This document shows, in pieces, positions 18,859 through 26,798 of a stretch of 64,000 nucleotides of DNA. The position numbers and the translations under genes were made by a program. Position 1 is the first letter of the stretch. Each line of letters opens with the position of its first letter. Source of the stretch: 66-474 sp039923855 (lineage in GTDB: Bacteria; Pseudomonadota; Gammaproteobacteria; Xanthomonadales; Rhodanobacteraceae); the NCBI GenBank assembly GCA_039923855.1, contig JBDTBW010000078.1:40021-104020 (forward strand), given 5' to 3'. The notes under the pieces are model-generated. The model made no database searches, was not told the origin of the DNA, and worked only from the letters and a program-made list of their open reading frames with translations.

Positions 18859-21150
18859 ATGAGTTTGTCGAAACCCGTCGCCGATTTCGAAATCCCGGGC
18901 CATCGCCTGGTGCGGCCGCTCGGCAAGGGCGGCATGGCCACGGTGTATCTCGCGATCCAGGCCTCGCTCGGACGCCCGGTCGCGGTCAAGATCCTGCAGG
19001 CGCCGACCGACGAGGCCATCACCCGCTTCGAGCAGGAGGCGCGCACCATCGCGCGGCTGCAGCATCCGCATATCGTCGCCATCTACGAAGTCGGCCGCAC
19101 CTCGGACGGGCAGCTCTACTACAGCATGCCGTATCTTCCCAACGGCGATCTGTCGAAAATGGATTTGCGCGATTCGCCGGCGCGCGTGGCGGCGGTGTTG
19201 CGCGCGCTGCTGGGCGCGCTGGCGCACGCGCACCAGCACGGCATCGTGCATCGCGATGTCAAACCGGAGAACGTGCTGTTCGATCAGCACCGCCGCGCGC
19301 TGCTGACCGACTTCGGCATCGCGCGCGCCAGCGAGAGTCTGCGTGTGACGCGCGAGGGCGCGACGCTCGGCTCGTCGGGCTACATGAGCCCGGAGCAGGC
19401 GCGCGGAATGGACATCGACGGCCGTTCGGATCTTTACAGCGTCGGCGTGGTTGCCTATGAGTTGTTGAGCGGCGATCTGCCGTTCCGGGGCGCCGATGCG
19501 TTGTCCACCGCGATCGCGCACATCGAGCAGCCGGTGCCGCGGCTGCCGCCGATGCAGCGCGCGTGGCAACCCCTGATCGACAAGGCGCTCGCCAAGTCGC
19601 TGACCGACCGCTACCAAAACGCCCAGGAAATGCTGGACGCGCTGGACGTCATCGATGGCCGACGCGGCGCCGTCACGAAATCATCGTCGCACAAACCGCT
19701 GCTGCCGAAACCCGCATTGCGGGCGATGCCCCCTGCACGACGGCGCGCGTTGGCATTCGCGGGCAGCGTGTTGGCATTGTTGGTCGTGCTGGCCGCAGCG
19801 GCGTCGGTGTGGCGATCGCAAACCCGGCGGACGATGGTTGCGCAGACGCCGCCGATAGCCGACGCGCGGGTTGGCGTTGCCAAATCATCCGGGGCTGCCG
19901 TCGCCAAGGCGGACGTGATTCCGCCCACGGCCGCGGCGCCGGCATCCGTCCCAACGCCGATGCCGGTAACGGCGAGCAGCGTCGCGGCAACACCGTCCGA
20001 CGGTGCCGCGCAAGTCGCCACGCTGCTGGGGCAAGGCGATGCCTTGTTCAAACGCGGCAGACTCGCGGAATCGCGCGGCGACAACGCGGCGAAAAGTTAT
20101 CTCGCCGCATTGAAATTGCAACCCGACAACGCGCAAGCGCGCGCCGGCATCGGCAAAATCCTCGCCGCGCTGCGGAAAAACATCGAGACCGCTTGGCAGA
20201 GCGGCGACGCCGATCGCGTGCGCGCGCCGGTCAAGACCATCGACAAGCTCGCGCCTTCCGCCGATGCCGCCGCGCAAACCGCGTGGCATCAGGCGCGCGC
20301 GCAACTCGCCGCCGACGTTGGCGCAACGGTTGCGGCCGCCGCACATGGCGGCGACACGAAAAAACTCGCCGCGTTGAAACCCCTGGCGAAGGCGCTACCG
20401 GCGACCTATCCGGCCGGTTTCGATATCGCGCGACTCGACAGTGTTCCGGCCGTGGTAGCACCACCGCACGCGGGTTCGCCCATGCGCGACGCGAGCGGCC
20501 CGTCGCTGGTGTACGTCCCTGCCGACGGGAACGCGCCGGCATTCGCGATTGCGCGCACCGATGTGACACGCGCCGAGTACGCGCAGTTCGCGCACGCCAC
20601 CGGCCGTGGCAACGCGCCCTGCGCGGAACAGAACAATCCGTTCTCGCGGATGCACGGCTGGAATTGGAGCAACCCCGGTTTCGCGCAATCCGGCGATCAT
20701 CCGGTGGTCTGCGTGAGCTGGAACGACGCCGTCGCTTACGCGAACTGGCTGTCGCGACGCACAGGCCAGGTTTACCGCCTTCCCTCGGAAACGGAATGGC
20801 TGCGCGCCGCGCGCGGCGCGCCAGGCGGCAGTCCCTGCGCGCGCGGCAATGTCGACGATACCAGCCGGCAGAGCAAACTCGACAACGATCGTTGGCCCTG
20901 CAGCGATGGCGCGGCGCAGACCTCGCCGGTCGGACGCTATGTGCAGAGCACGCTCGGTGCGTACGACATGTATGGCAATGTAAGCCAATGGGTGAGCGGG
21001 GCTGGCGCATTTCGCGGGTTGTCCTGGCGCGACGGCAGCCACGAAACCGCGTTGGGCCGGCGCGGCAGTGTGGCGCCGGATCTCGGTTACACCAATATAG
21101 GCTTCCGCGTGGTGCGCGTGATCGACGCGCGGCATCCGCCGCCGGCCTGA
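18859..21150 (+). CDS. Membrane Ser/Thr protein kinase with C-terminal FGE-sulfatase/SUMF1-like domain
   Basis: This 763-aa protein has a Hanks-type kinase domain at residues 15-265: glycine loop GKGGMATVY, invariant Lys44 (VAVK), catalytic HRDVKPEN (Asp133), DFG (Asp151) and the GYMSPEQ activation end. A basic Pro-rich linker leads to one transmembrane helix (about 297-317). A long Ala-rich helical region follows, then a formylglycine-generating-enzyme-type domain (about 545-760) with VSWNDAVAYANWL, YRLPSETEWL and YDMYGNVSQW. The kinase is cytosolic and the last domain is probably periplasmic. SUMF1-like folds often act as binding modules, so sulfatase activation is not implied. All kinase residues needed for activity are present. 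Confidence 0.9.
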   Translation: MSLSKPVADFEIPGHRLVRPLGKGGMATVYLAIQASLGRPVAVKILQAPTDEAITRFEQEARTIARLQHPHIVAIYEVGRTSDGQLYYSMPYLPNGDLSKMDLRDSPARVAAVLRALLGALAHAHQHGIVHRDVKPENVLFDQHRRALLTDFGIARASESLRVTREGATLGSSGYMSPEQARGMDIDGRSDLYSVGVVAYELLSGDLPFRGADALSTAIAHIEQPVPRLPPMQRAWQPLIDKALAKSLTDRYQNAQEMLDALDVIDGRRGAVTKSSSHKPLLPKPALRAMPPARRRALAFAGSVLALLVVLAAAASVWRSQTRRTMVAQTPPIADARVGVAKSSGAAVAKADVIPPTAAAPASVPTPMPVTASSVAATPSDGAAQVATLLGQGDALFKRGRLAESRGDNAAKSYLAALKLQPDNAQARAGIGKILAALRKNIETAWQSGDADRVRAPVKTIDKLAPSADAAAQTAWHQARAQLAADVGATVAAAAHGGDTKKLAALKPLAKALPATYPAGFDIARLDSVPAVVAPPHAGSPMRDASGPSLVYVPADGNAPAFAIARTDVTRAEYAQFAHATGRGNAPCAEQNNPFSRMHGWNWSNPGFAQSGDHPVVCVSWNDAVAYANWLSRRTGQVYRLPSETEWLRAARGAPGGSPCARGNVDDTSRQSKLDNDRWPCSDGAAQTSPVGRYVQSTLGAYDMYGNVSQWVSGAGAFRGLSWRDGSHETALGRRGSVAPDLGYTNIGFRVVRVIDARHPPPA

Positions 21151-21251
21151 GTTTTAAGGGTGTGACTTGTGGCGTATGTACATGAGACCCTGCGGCGGCA
21201 TACTGCGAGGCTTGTGCGCAGCCTCCATCCCTCGCTGAACCAGGATCGCCC

Positions 21252-22907
21252 ATGAAACCCATCCGTCTGCAAACCGTTTTCGCCGCGCTGCTGCTATGCG
21301 CCCTGCCCGCCTTCGCAGCCGACCAATCCAAACCCGATAACCCGGATAAATCCGCGGTCAAGCCGCAAAGCGACACCAATGGCGACAGCAACAATACCGA
21401 CGCGCGGATGAAGCAGTCGCAGTCCTCGACCACCCAGGGTTCGGTCAATGTCGAGGGCGGTGGCGTGGACTACACCGCGGTCGCCGGCACCCTGGTGTTG
21501 GATGGCAACGGGCTGGACGAGAACACGCCGGAAACCAGCATGTCCTACGTCGCCTACTTCAAGCGCAGCGCGGACGCGGCCAAGCGGCCGATCACGTTTC
21601 TCTACAACGGCGGCCCGGGTTCGTCCACGGTGTGGCTGCACATGGGCGCGTTCGGACCCAAGCGCATCGTCACCGCCGACGACAGTCACACCGCGGCCGC
21701 GCCGTATCAGTTGACCAACAACGATTACAGCTTGCTCGACGTCAGCGATCTGGTGTTTGTCGATGCCCCCGGCACCGGGTTTGGCCGATTGCTGCCGCAG
21801 GGCGATGACAAGGACAAACGCGAAAAGAGCATGAAGGAGCTGCAGAAGAAAATCTGGAGCGTGGACGGCGATGCGCAGGCTTTCGCCAAATTCATCACCA
21901 CCTTCCTGTCGCAGCATTCGCGTTGGAACTCGCCGAAATACCTGTTCGGCGAAAGTTACGGCACCACCCGTTCCGCCGTGCTGGCGGGCATTCTGGAAAC
22001 GCACGACAACGTCGATCTCAACGGCGTGATCTTGCTGTCGCAGATTTTGAACTTCGCCACCAGCGTGGATGGCGCCGATAACAGCCCCGGTATCGATCTG
22101 CCTTATGTGCTGGCGTTGCCCACCTACGCGGCGACCGCGTGGTATCACCACAAACTTCCGAAGTACAACAACGGCGGCCTGCAACCGCTGCTGCAACAGG
22201 CTACGCAGTTCGCCACCACCGATTACGAACAGGCGCTGCTGGCAGGTTCCACGCTGAGCCCCGCGCGGCAGCAGGCGATCGCCGCGAAATTGCGCGACTA
22301 CACCGGGCTGCCGGTCGATTATTTGATGAAGGCCAACCTGCGCGTGACCGGCGGCATGTTCGAACACGAATTGCAGAACCCCGACGATACCACCACCGGA
22401 CGTCTCGATACGCGCTTCTCCGGCCCCAGCATGGACCCGCTCGGCAAGGAATCCGACTACGACCCGCAATCGGCGGCGATCAGTTCGGCCTATGTGTCGG
22501 CGTTCAACAACTACGTGCGCTCGACCTTGAAGTTCGGCGACAACATGAACTACAACGCCGAGATCTACGGCCAGGGTTTCGATTGGGACTTTCGCCACAA
22601 GCCGCCGGGCGCGCACGAAGCCTTCCCCGGTTCGACCAATGTGCTGCCGGACCTCGCGGTCGCGATGAAGTACAACCCGGACCTGAAGGTGTTGGTGAAC
22701 GGCGGCTTCTACGATCTGGCCACGCCGTACTACGCAGCAGTGTACGAGCAACAGCATTTGCCGATCCCGCAGCGGCTGCGTGGCAACATCTCTTACGCCT
22801 TCTATCCGTCCGGGCACATGGTGTATGCGCACGAGCCGTCGCTGAAAGCGCTGCATGACAACGTCGCGCGGTTCATAGAGAACACCGACAACCAGCAGCA
22901 GCATTGA
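21252..22907 (+). CDS. Secreted S10-family serine carboxypeptidase
   Basis: A 551-aa protein with signal peptide (cleavage after ALPAFA, about residue 22), a Lys/Asp/Ser-rich spacer, and the S10 alpha/beta-hydrolase fold. The oxyanion motif NGGPGSS (about 119-125) and nucleophile motif GESYG (Ser235) are clear. The Asp and His of the triad fit NGGFYDLATPY and GHMVYAHE near the C-terminus. It should remove C-terminal residues from peptides in the periplasm or outside. An AGGA ribosome site precedes ATG 21252. A hairpin terminator follows. Confidence 0.92.
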   Translation: MKPIRLQTVFAALLLCALPAFAADQSKPDNPDKSAVKPQSDTNGDSNNTDARMKQSQSSTTQGSVNVEGGGVDYTAVAGTLVLDGNGLDENTPETSMSYVAYFKRSADAAKRPITFLYNGGPGSSTVWLHMGAFGPKRIVTADDSHTAAAPYQLTNNDYSLLDVSDLVFVDAPGTGFGRLLPQGDDKDKREKSMKELQKKIWSVDGDAQAFAKFITTFLSQHSRWNSPKYLFGESYGTTRSAVLAGILETHDNVDLNGVILLSQILNFATSVDGADNSPGIDLPYVLALPTYAATAWYHHKLPKYNNGGLQPLLQQATQFATTDYEQALLAGSTLSPARQQAIAAKLRDYTGLPVDYLMKANLRVTGGMFEHELQNPDDTTTGRLDTRFSGPSMDPLGKESDYDPQSAAISSAYVSAFNNYVRSTLKFGDNMNYNAEIYGQGFDWDFRHKPPGAHEAFPGSTNVLPDLAVAMKYNPDLKVLVNGGFYDLATPYYAAVYEQQHLPIPQRLRGNISYAFYPSGHMVYAHEPSLKALHDNVARFIENTDNQQQH

Positions 22908-22924
22908 CAAGTCCAGCGAAAACG

Positions 22925-22957
22925 GCCGGCGCGACATGAATCGCACCGGCTTTTCTT
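22925..22957 (+). terminator. Intrinsic terminator of the S10 peptidase gene
   Basis: GCCGG-c-GCGA, loop catgaa, TCGC-a-CCGGC, then TTTTCTT, lying 17 bases after the stop at 22907. One internal mismatch in a nine-pair stem. Confidence 0.65.
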
Positions 22958-23011
22958 GAGTTGGCCGGTGGGATTCGCTGCGCTACTCACGCCCTACCCG
23001 GCCACGCTTTT

Positions 23012-23689
23012 TTATTCCCGCACGAAGCGCGCGACTTCGTCGAGATGCCCCGCAGCCGCGGCAAGTCCGCGACCCGCGATCTCATCAGCCAATTTTCCCA
23101 CCACGATAGAGCGCGACAGCCGAGCGGCATAGCGCCGGCTCGCCCATACCAGCAGACCCGCCAGCAACAGACCGAACAGGACATTCCACACCAGCCACGC
23201 CGAATCGAATGCCCGATAAGCCGCGTAACCGCCCATGCACTGCAGCGCGAATGCGAGGAATACCGGCCACAGTGGCAACCCAAATAACAGGTCGCATTGC
23301 GTCATGCGGATGCGCAACGCCCTGACCTTCAAGAGCCTGCGCTGGATCGCAACCACCGGTGCCGTGTAATCGATCCCCGCGACCAGTGCCAATTGGCAGA
23401 TGCTGGCCACTACCGTGGCAAGTCCCAGTACAAACAGAATCAGTGCCGGAATCACGCCGGGCGGCCCGCCGTCTATTGCGCCCGCGTTCCGCGCCAGGAA
23501 AAGGCTGGCCACCACGGCAGTGGCGACACCGAACCCAAGTTCGACGGCCGGCAGCCATAGCCAACGCCGCAGCGCCGATTTCGCCTTGTCCAGCTTCAAC
23601 TCCTTGCGAATATCCATACTGACCGCGTCGTTGCGCACGACGCGCTCATTGAGTTCTTGCCACGCCGCTTTCATTTCGTCGAGTTCCAT
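23012..23689 (-). CDS. Uncharacterised membrane protein paired with ECF sigma gene
   Basis: A 225-aa protein with a short charged N-terminus (MELDEMKAAWQELNERV, probably helical) and four hydrophobic segments at roughly residues 45-67, 78-105, 140-160 and 162-180. It matches no enzyme motif I know. Its start lies within 5 bases of the end of the sigma-factor reading frame, so it may be an anti-sigma or membrane partner, but no zinc anti-sigma motif is visible. A GTG at 23695 is possible, but the AAGGAG site at 23697-23702 is spaced 7 bases from ATG 23689 and decides the start. Confidence 0.75.
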   Translation of the reverse strand: MELDEMKAAWQELNERVVRNDAVSMDIRKELKLDKAKSALRRWLWLPAVELGFGVATAVVASLFLARNAGAIDGGPPGVIPALILFVLGLATVVASICQLALVAGIDYTAPVVAIQRRLLKVRALRIRMTQCDLLFGLPLWPVFLAFALQCMGGYAAYRAFDSAWLVWNVLFGLLLAGLLVWASRRYAARLSRSIVVGKLADEIAGRGLAAAAGHLDEVARFVRE

Positions 23690-23691
23690 AT

Positions 23692-24222
23692 TCACGCTCC
23701 TTCTGCGATTGTCTGCGCGATGGTCATCTGCCCGCGCAGTTTCTGCTTGATGCGGCCGATCTTGGTCGCCACGTTGGTTTCGCTGATGCCCAGCACCTCG
23801 GCGATTTCCGCGTAAGTGCGTTCCTCGAGGTAAAGCAGGATCAACGCCCGATTCAGATCGTCAAGTTGCGCGATGAAAATGCGCAGTGCGGTCGCGCGCT
23901 CGTCGGCTTATTCGATCGCATCCGCGCCGATGCTGTCGAGGTGATGCGGTTCCAGCGGCTCGAAATGTTCGGCCAAGTCGCGCCTTCGCCGACGCGCATG
24001 CGAGATCGCAACGTTGAGCGCCACGCGATACATCCAGGTCGAAAATTTAGCCCGCCGCTCGTCGAAGCTTGCAAACGAGCGCCAGCATTGCGCGGCAATC
24101 TCCTGCGCGAGATCCTCGCGCTCCTCGTGGCCGCGCGCGTAGATGCCGGCCACCTTGAATACGATGCCGAGGTGTTCGCGCAATAGCGTTTCGAAGCGTT
24201 GCTGTTCCGTTATGCCGCGCAT
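23692..24222 (-). pseudogene. RNA polymerase ECF sigma factor interrupted by in-frame TAA
   Basis: Reading from ATG 24222, codons 1-104 encode sigma region 2 (EHLGIVFKVAG, EDLAQEIAAQCW, FSTWMYRVALN). TAA then occurs at 23910-23908. The same frame continues without another stop for 71 codons that encode sigma region 4 (LDDLNRALILLYLEERTYAEIAEVLGI in the expected place, then KIGRIKQKLR) and ends at 23692. No frameshift is needed: one codon separates a normal-looking 177-codon sigma gene. Either the gene is inactivated, the base is a sequencing error, or the halves are made separately. The downstream membrane-protein gene is intact. Confidence 0.85.
23697..23702 (-). promoter_or_regulatory. Ribosome-binding site AAGGAG of the membrane-protein gene
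   Basis: AAGGAG on the minus strand, 7 bases before ATG 23689 and only 1 base from the alternative GTG 23695. The spacing supports ATG. The site lies inside the last codons of the sigma frame, coupling the two genes. Confidence 0.6.
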
Positions 24223-24355
24223 ATCCGTTCCCGATGGTTCACCTCATAATTCGCCGGCCGCGCGAAAAAATCACACCCCCTCTTCCCGAGCCGCTTCTGG
24301 CTTGGGGGATAGGGTTCTCACATCTACAATAGCCGCCATCCTTGGGGAACACGCC

Positions 24356-25087
24356 ATGCCGTCGCTGCACGTCAAACGCTACCTCTTGACCGGCCTGCTG
24401 GCCTTCATTCCGGTGTGGATCACCTGGGTGGTGTTCAAGTTCGTGTTCACGCTGCTGGCCGGCGTGGCGTCGCCGGTGATCACCGCGATCATCGAACTGA
24501 TCGGATTGATTTCGCCACGGCTGGCGCTCGAACTGCACCGTGACTGGCTGATCTCGATCCTCGCCTTCGTCGTTACCCTGATTGCGTTGTACCTGCTGGG
24601 CCTGCTCTCGAATCTCGTGATCGGGCGGCGCGTGCTGGGCTGGATCGACGACAAGCTGGAACGCATTCCGCTGGTGCACACGATCTATGGCGGGGTCAAG
24701 AAACTGATGACCCTGATGCGCAACAAGCCGACCGGCACCCAGCGCGTGGTGCTGGTTGATTTCCCGTCGGCAACCTTGAAGTCGATCGGCTTCGTCACCC
24801 GCGTTTTTATCGACGATTCCGGACGCGAAATCGCCGCGGTGTATGTGCCGACCACGCCCAACCCGACCGGTGGTTATCTCGAGCTGGTGCCGACCGACAC
24901 ACTGATCGCGACCGACTGGAGCGTCGATCAAGGCATGGCGTTCCTGCTCTCCGGCGGCGCGGTATCGCCGGATTCGCTGCCGGCGGCGTTCCCGCCCAAA
25001 ATCTTCACCGAACCCCCTCACCCCAACCCTCTCCCCTCCGGTGAGAGGAAGTCAAGCGCGCAGCGCTTGGCGGGTGAGGGGGAATAA
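24356..25087 (+). CDS. DUF502 family membrane protein
   Basis: A 243-aa protein of the DUF502 family with two transmembrane helices (about residues 7-33 and 59-83), then the conserved RIPLVHTIYGGVKKLM and VLVDFPS stretches in a soluble domain. Function is unknown. GGGGA precedes ATG 24356; an upstream extension to 24143 is antisense to the sigma gene and rejected. The last ~25 codons (PHPNPLPSGER...AGEGE) are not DUF502 sequence but a translated REP-like intergenic module, which supplies both tail and stop codon. Confidence 0.88.
   Translation: MPSLHVKRYLLTGLLAFIPVWITWVVFKFVFTLLAGVASPVITAIIELIGLISPRLALELHRDWLISILAFVVTLIALYLLGLLSNLVIGRRVLGWIDDKLERIPLVHTIYGGVKKLMTLMRNKPTGTQRVVLVDFPSATLKSIGFVTRVFIDDSGREIAAVYVPTTPNPTGGYLELVPTDTLIATDWSVDQGMAFLLSGGAVSPDSLPAAFPPKIFTEPPHPNPLPSGERKSSAQRLAGEGE
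25012..25085. repeat. REP-like module inside the DUF502 3' end
   Basis: CCCCCTCACCCCAACCCTCT followed by CCCCTCCGGTGAGAGG and GCGCAGCGCTTGGCGGGTGAGGGGG. This variant of the dispersed module overlaps the last codons of the preceding gene rather than lying after it. Confidence 0.7.
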
Positions 25088-25326
25088 CGTGTCCGGTCGA
25101 CGTAGCAGTGGAAACATCTGGCTTGTCGAACCGCATTCGGCTAGACTTCGCCGGTTTGAAGCGCCGTAACCCGATTTTCCTTTGGGCCGCAGAACGCTCC
25201 GTTCCGCACTCAGCCCCGCACCACTCGGCTCCGTCGTCTCGAATCCGTCCTCGCGTTTTGCGATGCCGGTAAACAAAAGCTGCGCGCGGTCACACGGAAA
25301 GCGCGCGGCACGACAGGAGTTTCACC

Positions 25327-26643
25327 ATGACGTTCGAATCGCTCGGGCTTGCGCCCGCGCTGCTGCGTGCCCTTTCCGAACATGGACACGCCACCCCCAC
25401 GCCGATCCAGGCAGCGGCGATCCCGCTGATTCTGGAAGGCCACGATCTTTTGGCCGGCGCGCAGACCGGCACCGGCAAGACCGCCGCGTTCGCGCTGCCG
25501 CTGTTGCAGGCGCTGTGCGCCGGACAAACCGCGCAATCCAACAACTACAAGCAGCCGCGCAAACCGCGCGCGCTGATCCTCACGCCCACTCGCGAACTTG
25601 CAGCGCAAGTGCACGACAGTATGCGTTCGTATGGCAAGCATCTGCGCGTGCATGCCGCGGCCGTGTTTGGCGGCGTCGGCATGGGCGGCCAGATCATGAG
25701 TCTGCGGCGCGGGCTCGACATCATCGTCGCCACGCCCGGGCGCCTGATCGATCACATGGATCGACGCAACGTGGATCTGTCTTGCATCGAGATGCTGGTG
25801 CTGGACGAAGCCGACCGGATGCTCGACATGGGTTTCATGCCGGCGCTGAAAAAGATCCTCGGCACGTTGCCTAAACAACGACAGACGCTGCTGTTCTCGG
25901 CGACGTTGGCGCCGGAAGTCAAGGCGCTGTCCGCGCAGTTCATGCGCAGCCCACGCGAACTGCAGATGGCCACGCCCCACAGCGTCGCGGTCGGGGTCAG
26001 CCATCGCGTGCATCCGGTCGACGCCGACAAGAAGCGCGATCTGCTGCTGCATCTGCTCGCCGCCGACAGCCGCCGGCAGACGCTGGTGTTCGCGCGCACC
26101 AAGCACGGTTCCGACAAGCTGTGCAAATATCTCGATCAACATGGCTTCCGCGTCGCCACGATCCACGGCAACAAGAGCCAGGGTCAGCGCACCCGTGCGC
26201 TGGCGGATTTCAAGAGCGGCAAGGTCACGGTGTTGGTCGCCACCGACATCGCCGCGCGCGGGCTGGACATCCAGCAACTGCCGGCGGTGGTGAATTACGA
26301 CCTGCCGATGGTCGCGCAGGACTACGTGCACCGGATCGGCCGCACCGGCCGCGCCGGCGCGGAAGGCTTGGCCCTGTCGCTGGTCGCACGCGAGGAGGAA
26401 GGGCTATTGCGCGACATTCGAAGGCTTTTGAAACAAGATCTTGCGATCGAAACCGTATCCGATTTCACGCCGTCGTGGACACTGCGTCTGGATGGACCTT
26501 CGGTGCCAATGCGCAAGCCGGGTCAGAACAAATCGCGCCCCGCGCACCACGCGCGGCGCCCGCACGCGCCACGCAAGGACGAACACGCCGCCGGCAACAA
26601 GCAGCGTCGCTCTTGGCGCGGCGGCAATGCACGCAAGGCGTAG
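25327..26643 (+). CDS. rhlE: DEAD-box RNA helicase, RhlE-like
   Basis: A 438-aa ATP-dependent RNA helicase acting in RNA remodelling and ribosome assembly. Motifs in order: Q motif TPTPIQAAAI, motif I AQTGTGKT, Ib TPGR, motif II DEAD (VLDEADRMLD), motif III SAT, motif V ATDIAARGLDI and motif VI HRIGRTGRAG. The C-terminal 60 residues are strongly basic, as in RhlE. An AGGAG site sits 8 bases before ATG 25327. The 239 bases upstream contain no gene and may be a 5' leader. Confidence 0.93.
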   Translation: MTFESLGLAPALLRALSEHGHATPTPIQAAAIPLILEGHDLLAGAQTGTGKTAAFALPLLQALCAGQTAQSNNYKQPRKPRALILTPTRELAAQVHDSMRSYGKHLRVHAAAVFGGVGMGGQIMSLRRGLDIIVATPGRLIDHMDRRNVDLSCIEMLVLDEADRMLDMGFMPALKKILGTLPKQRQTLLFSATLAPEVKALSAQFMRSPRELQMATPHSVAVGVSHRVHPVDADKKRDLLLHLLAADSRRQTLVFARTKHGSDKLCKYLDQHGFRVATIHGNKSQGQRTRALADFKSGKVTVLVATDIAARGLDIQQLPAVVNYDLPMVAQDYVHRIGRTGRAGAEGLALSLVAREEEGLLRDIRRLLKQDLAIETVSDFTPSWTLRLDGPSVPMRKPGQNKSRPAHHARRPHAPRKDEHAAGNKQRRSWRGGNARKA

Positions 26644-26650
26644 TGTGAAA

Positions 26651-26780
26651 GACCCCTTTCCCTCAGGGAGAGGGGTTGGGGTGAGGGTTCGGAGAAATCG
26701 AGAGGCCGCATTTTTGCGATCAACTTGAGACCGAACCCTCATCCGGCGCTTCGCGCCACCTTCTCCCGGAGAGAGAAGGA
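26651..26780. repeat. Inverted pair of REP-like modules between convergent genes
   Basis: CCCTTTCCCTCAGGGAGAGGGG plus GTGAGGGTTCGG on one side is mirrored by CCGAACCCTCATCCGGCGC and CCTTCTCCCGGAGAGAGAAGG on the other. The pair fills the gap between the helicase gene (+) and the beta-CASP gene (-), and may serve as a bidirectional transcription stop. Confidence 0.7.
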
Positions 26781-26798
26781 ATCCATCCGCCGTGCGCG

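Noticed and set aside
19563..21185. 540-codon frame overlapping the kinase gene on the same strand
   Set aside because: Alternative-frame shadow without domain similarity; the kinase and SUMF1 motifs are in the other frame.
16280..22907. Amidohydrolase, CnoX-like, kinase and S10 genes as one new system
   Set aside because: They are co-directional, but gaps contain repeats, individual ribosome sites and a separate terminator; no functional link is supported.
21294..22946. 550-codon frame antisense to the S10 peptidase gene
   Set aside because: The plus strand encodes a complete S10 enzyme with catalytic motifs; the antisense product has only Val/Arg/Gln-rich shadow composition.
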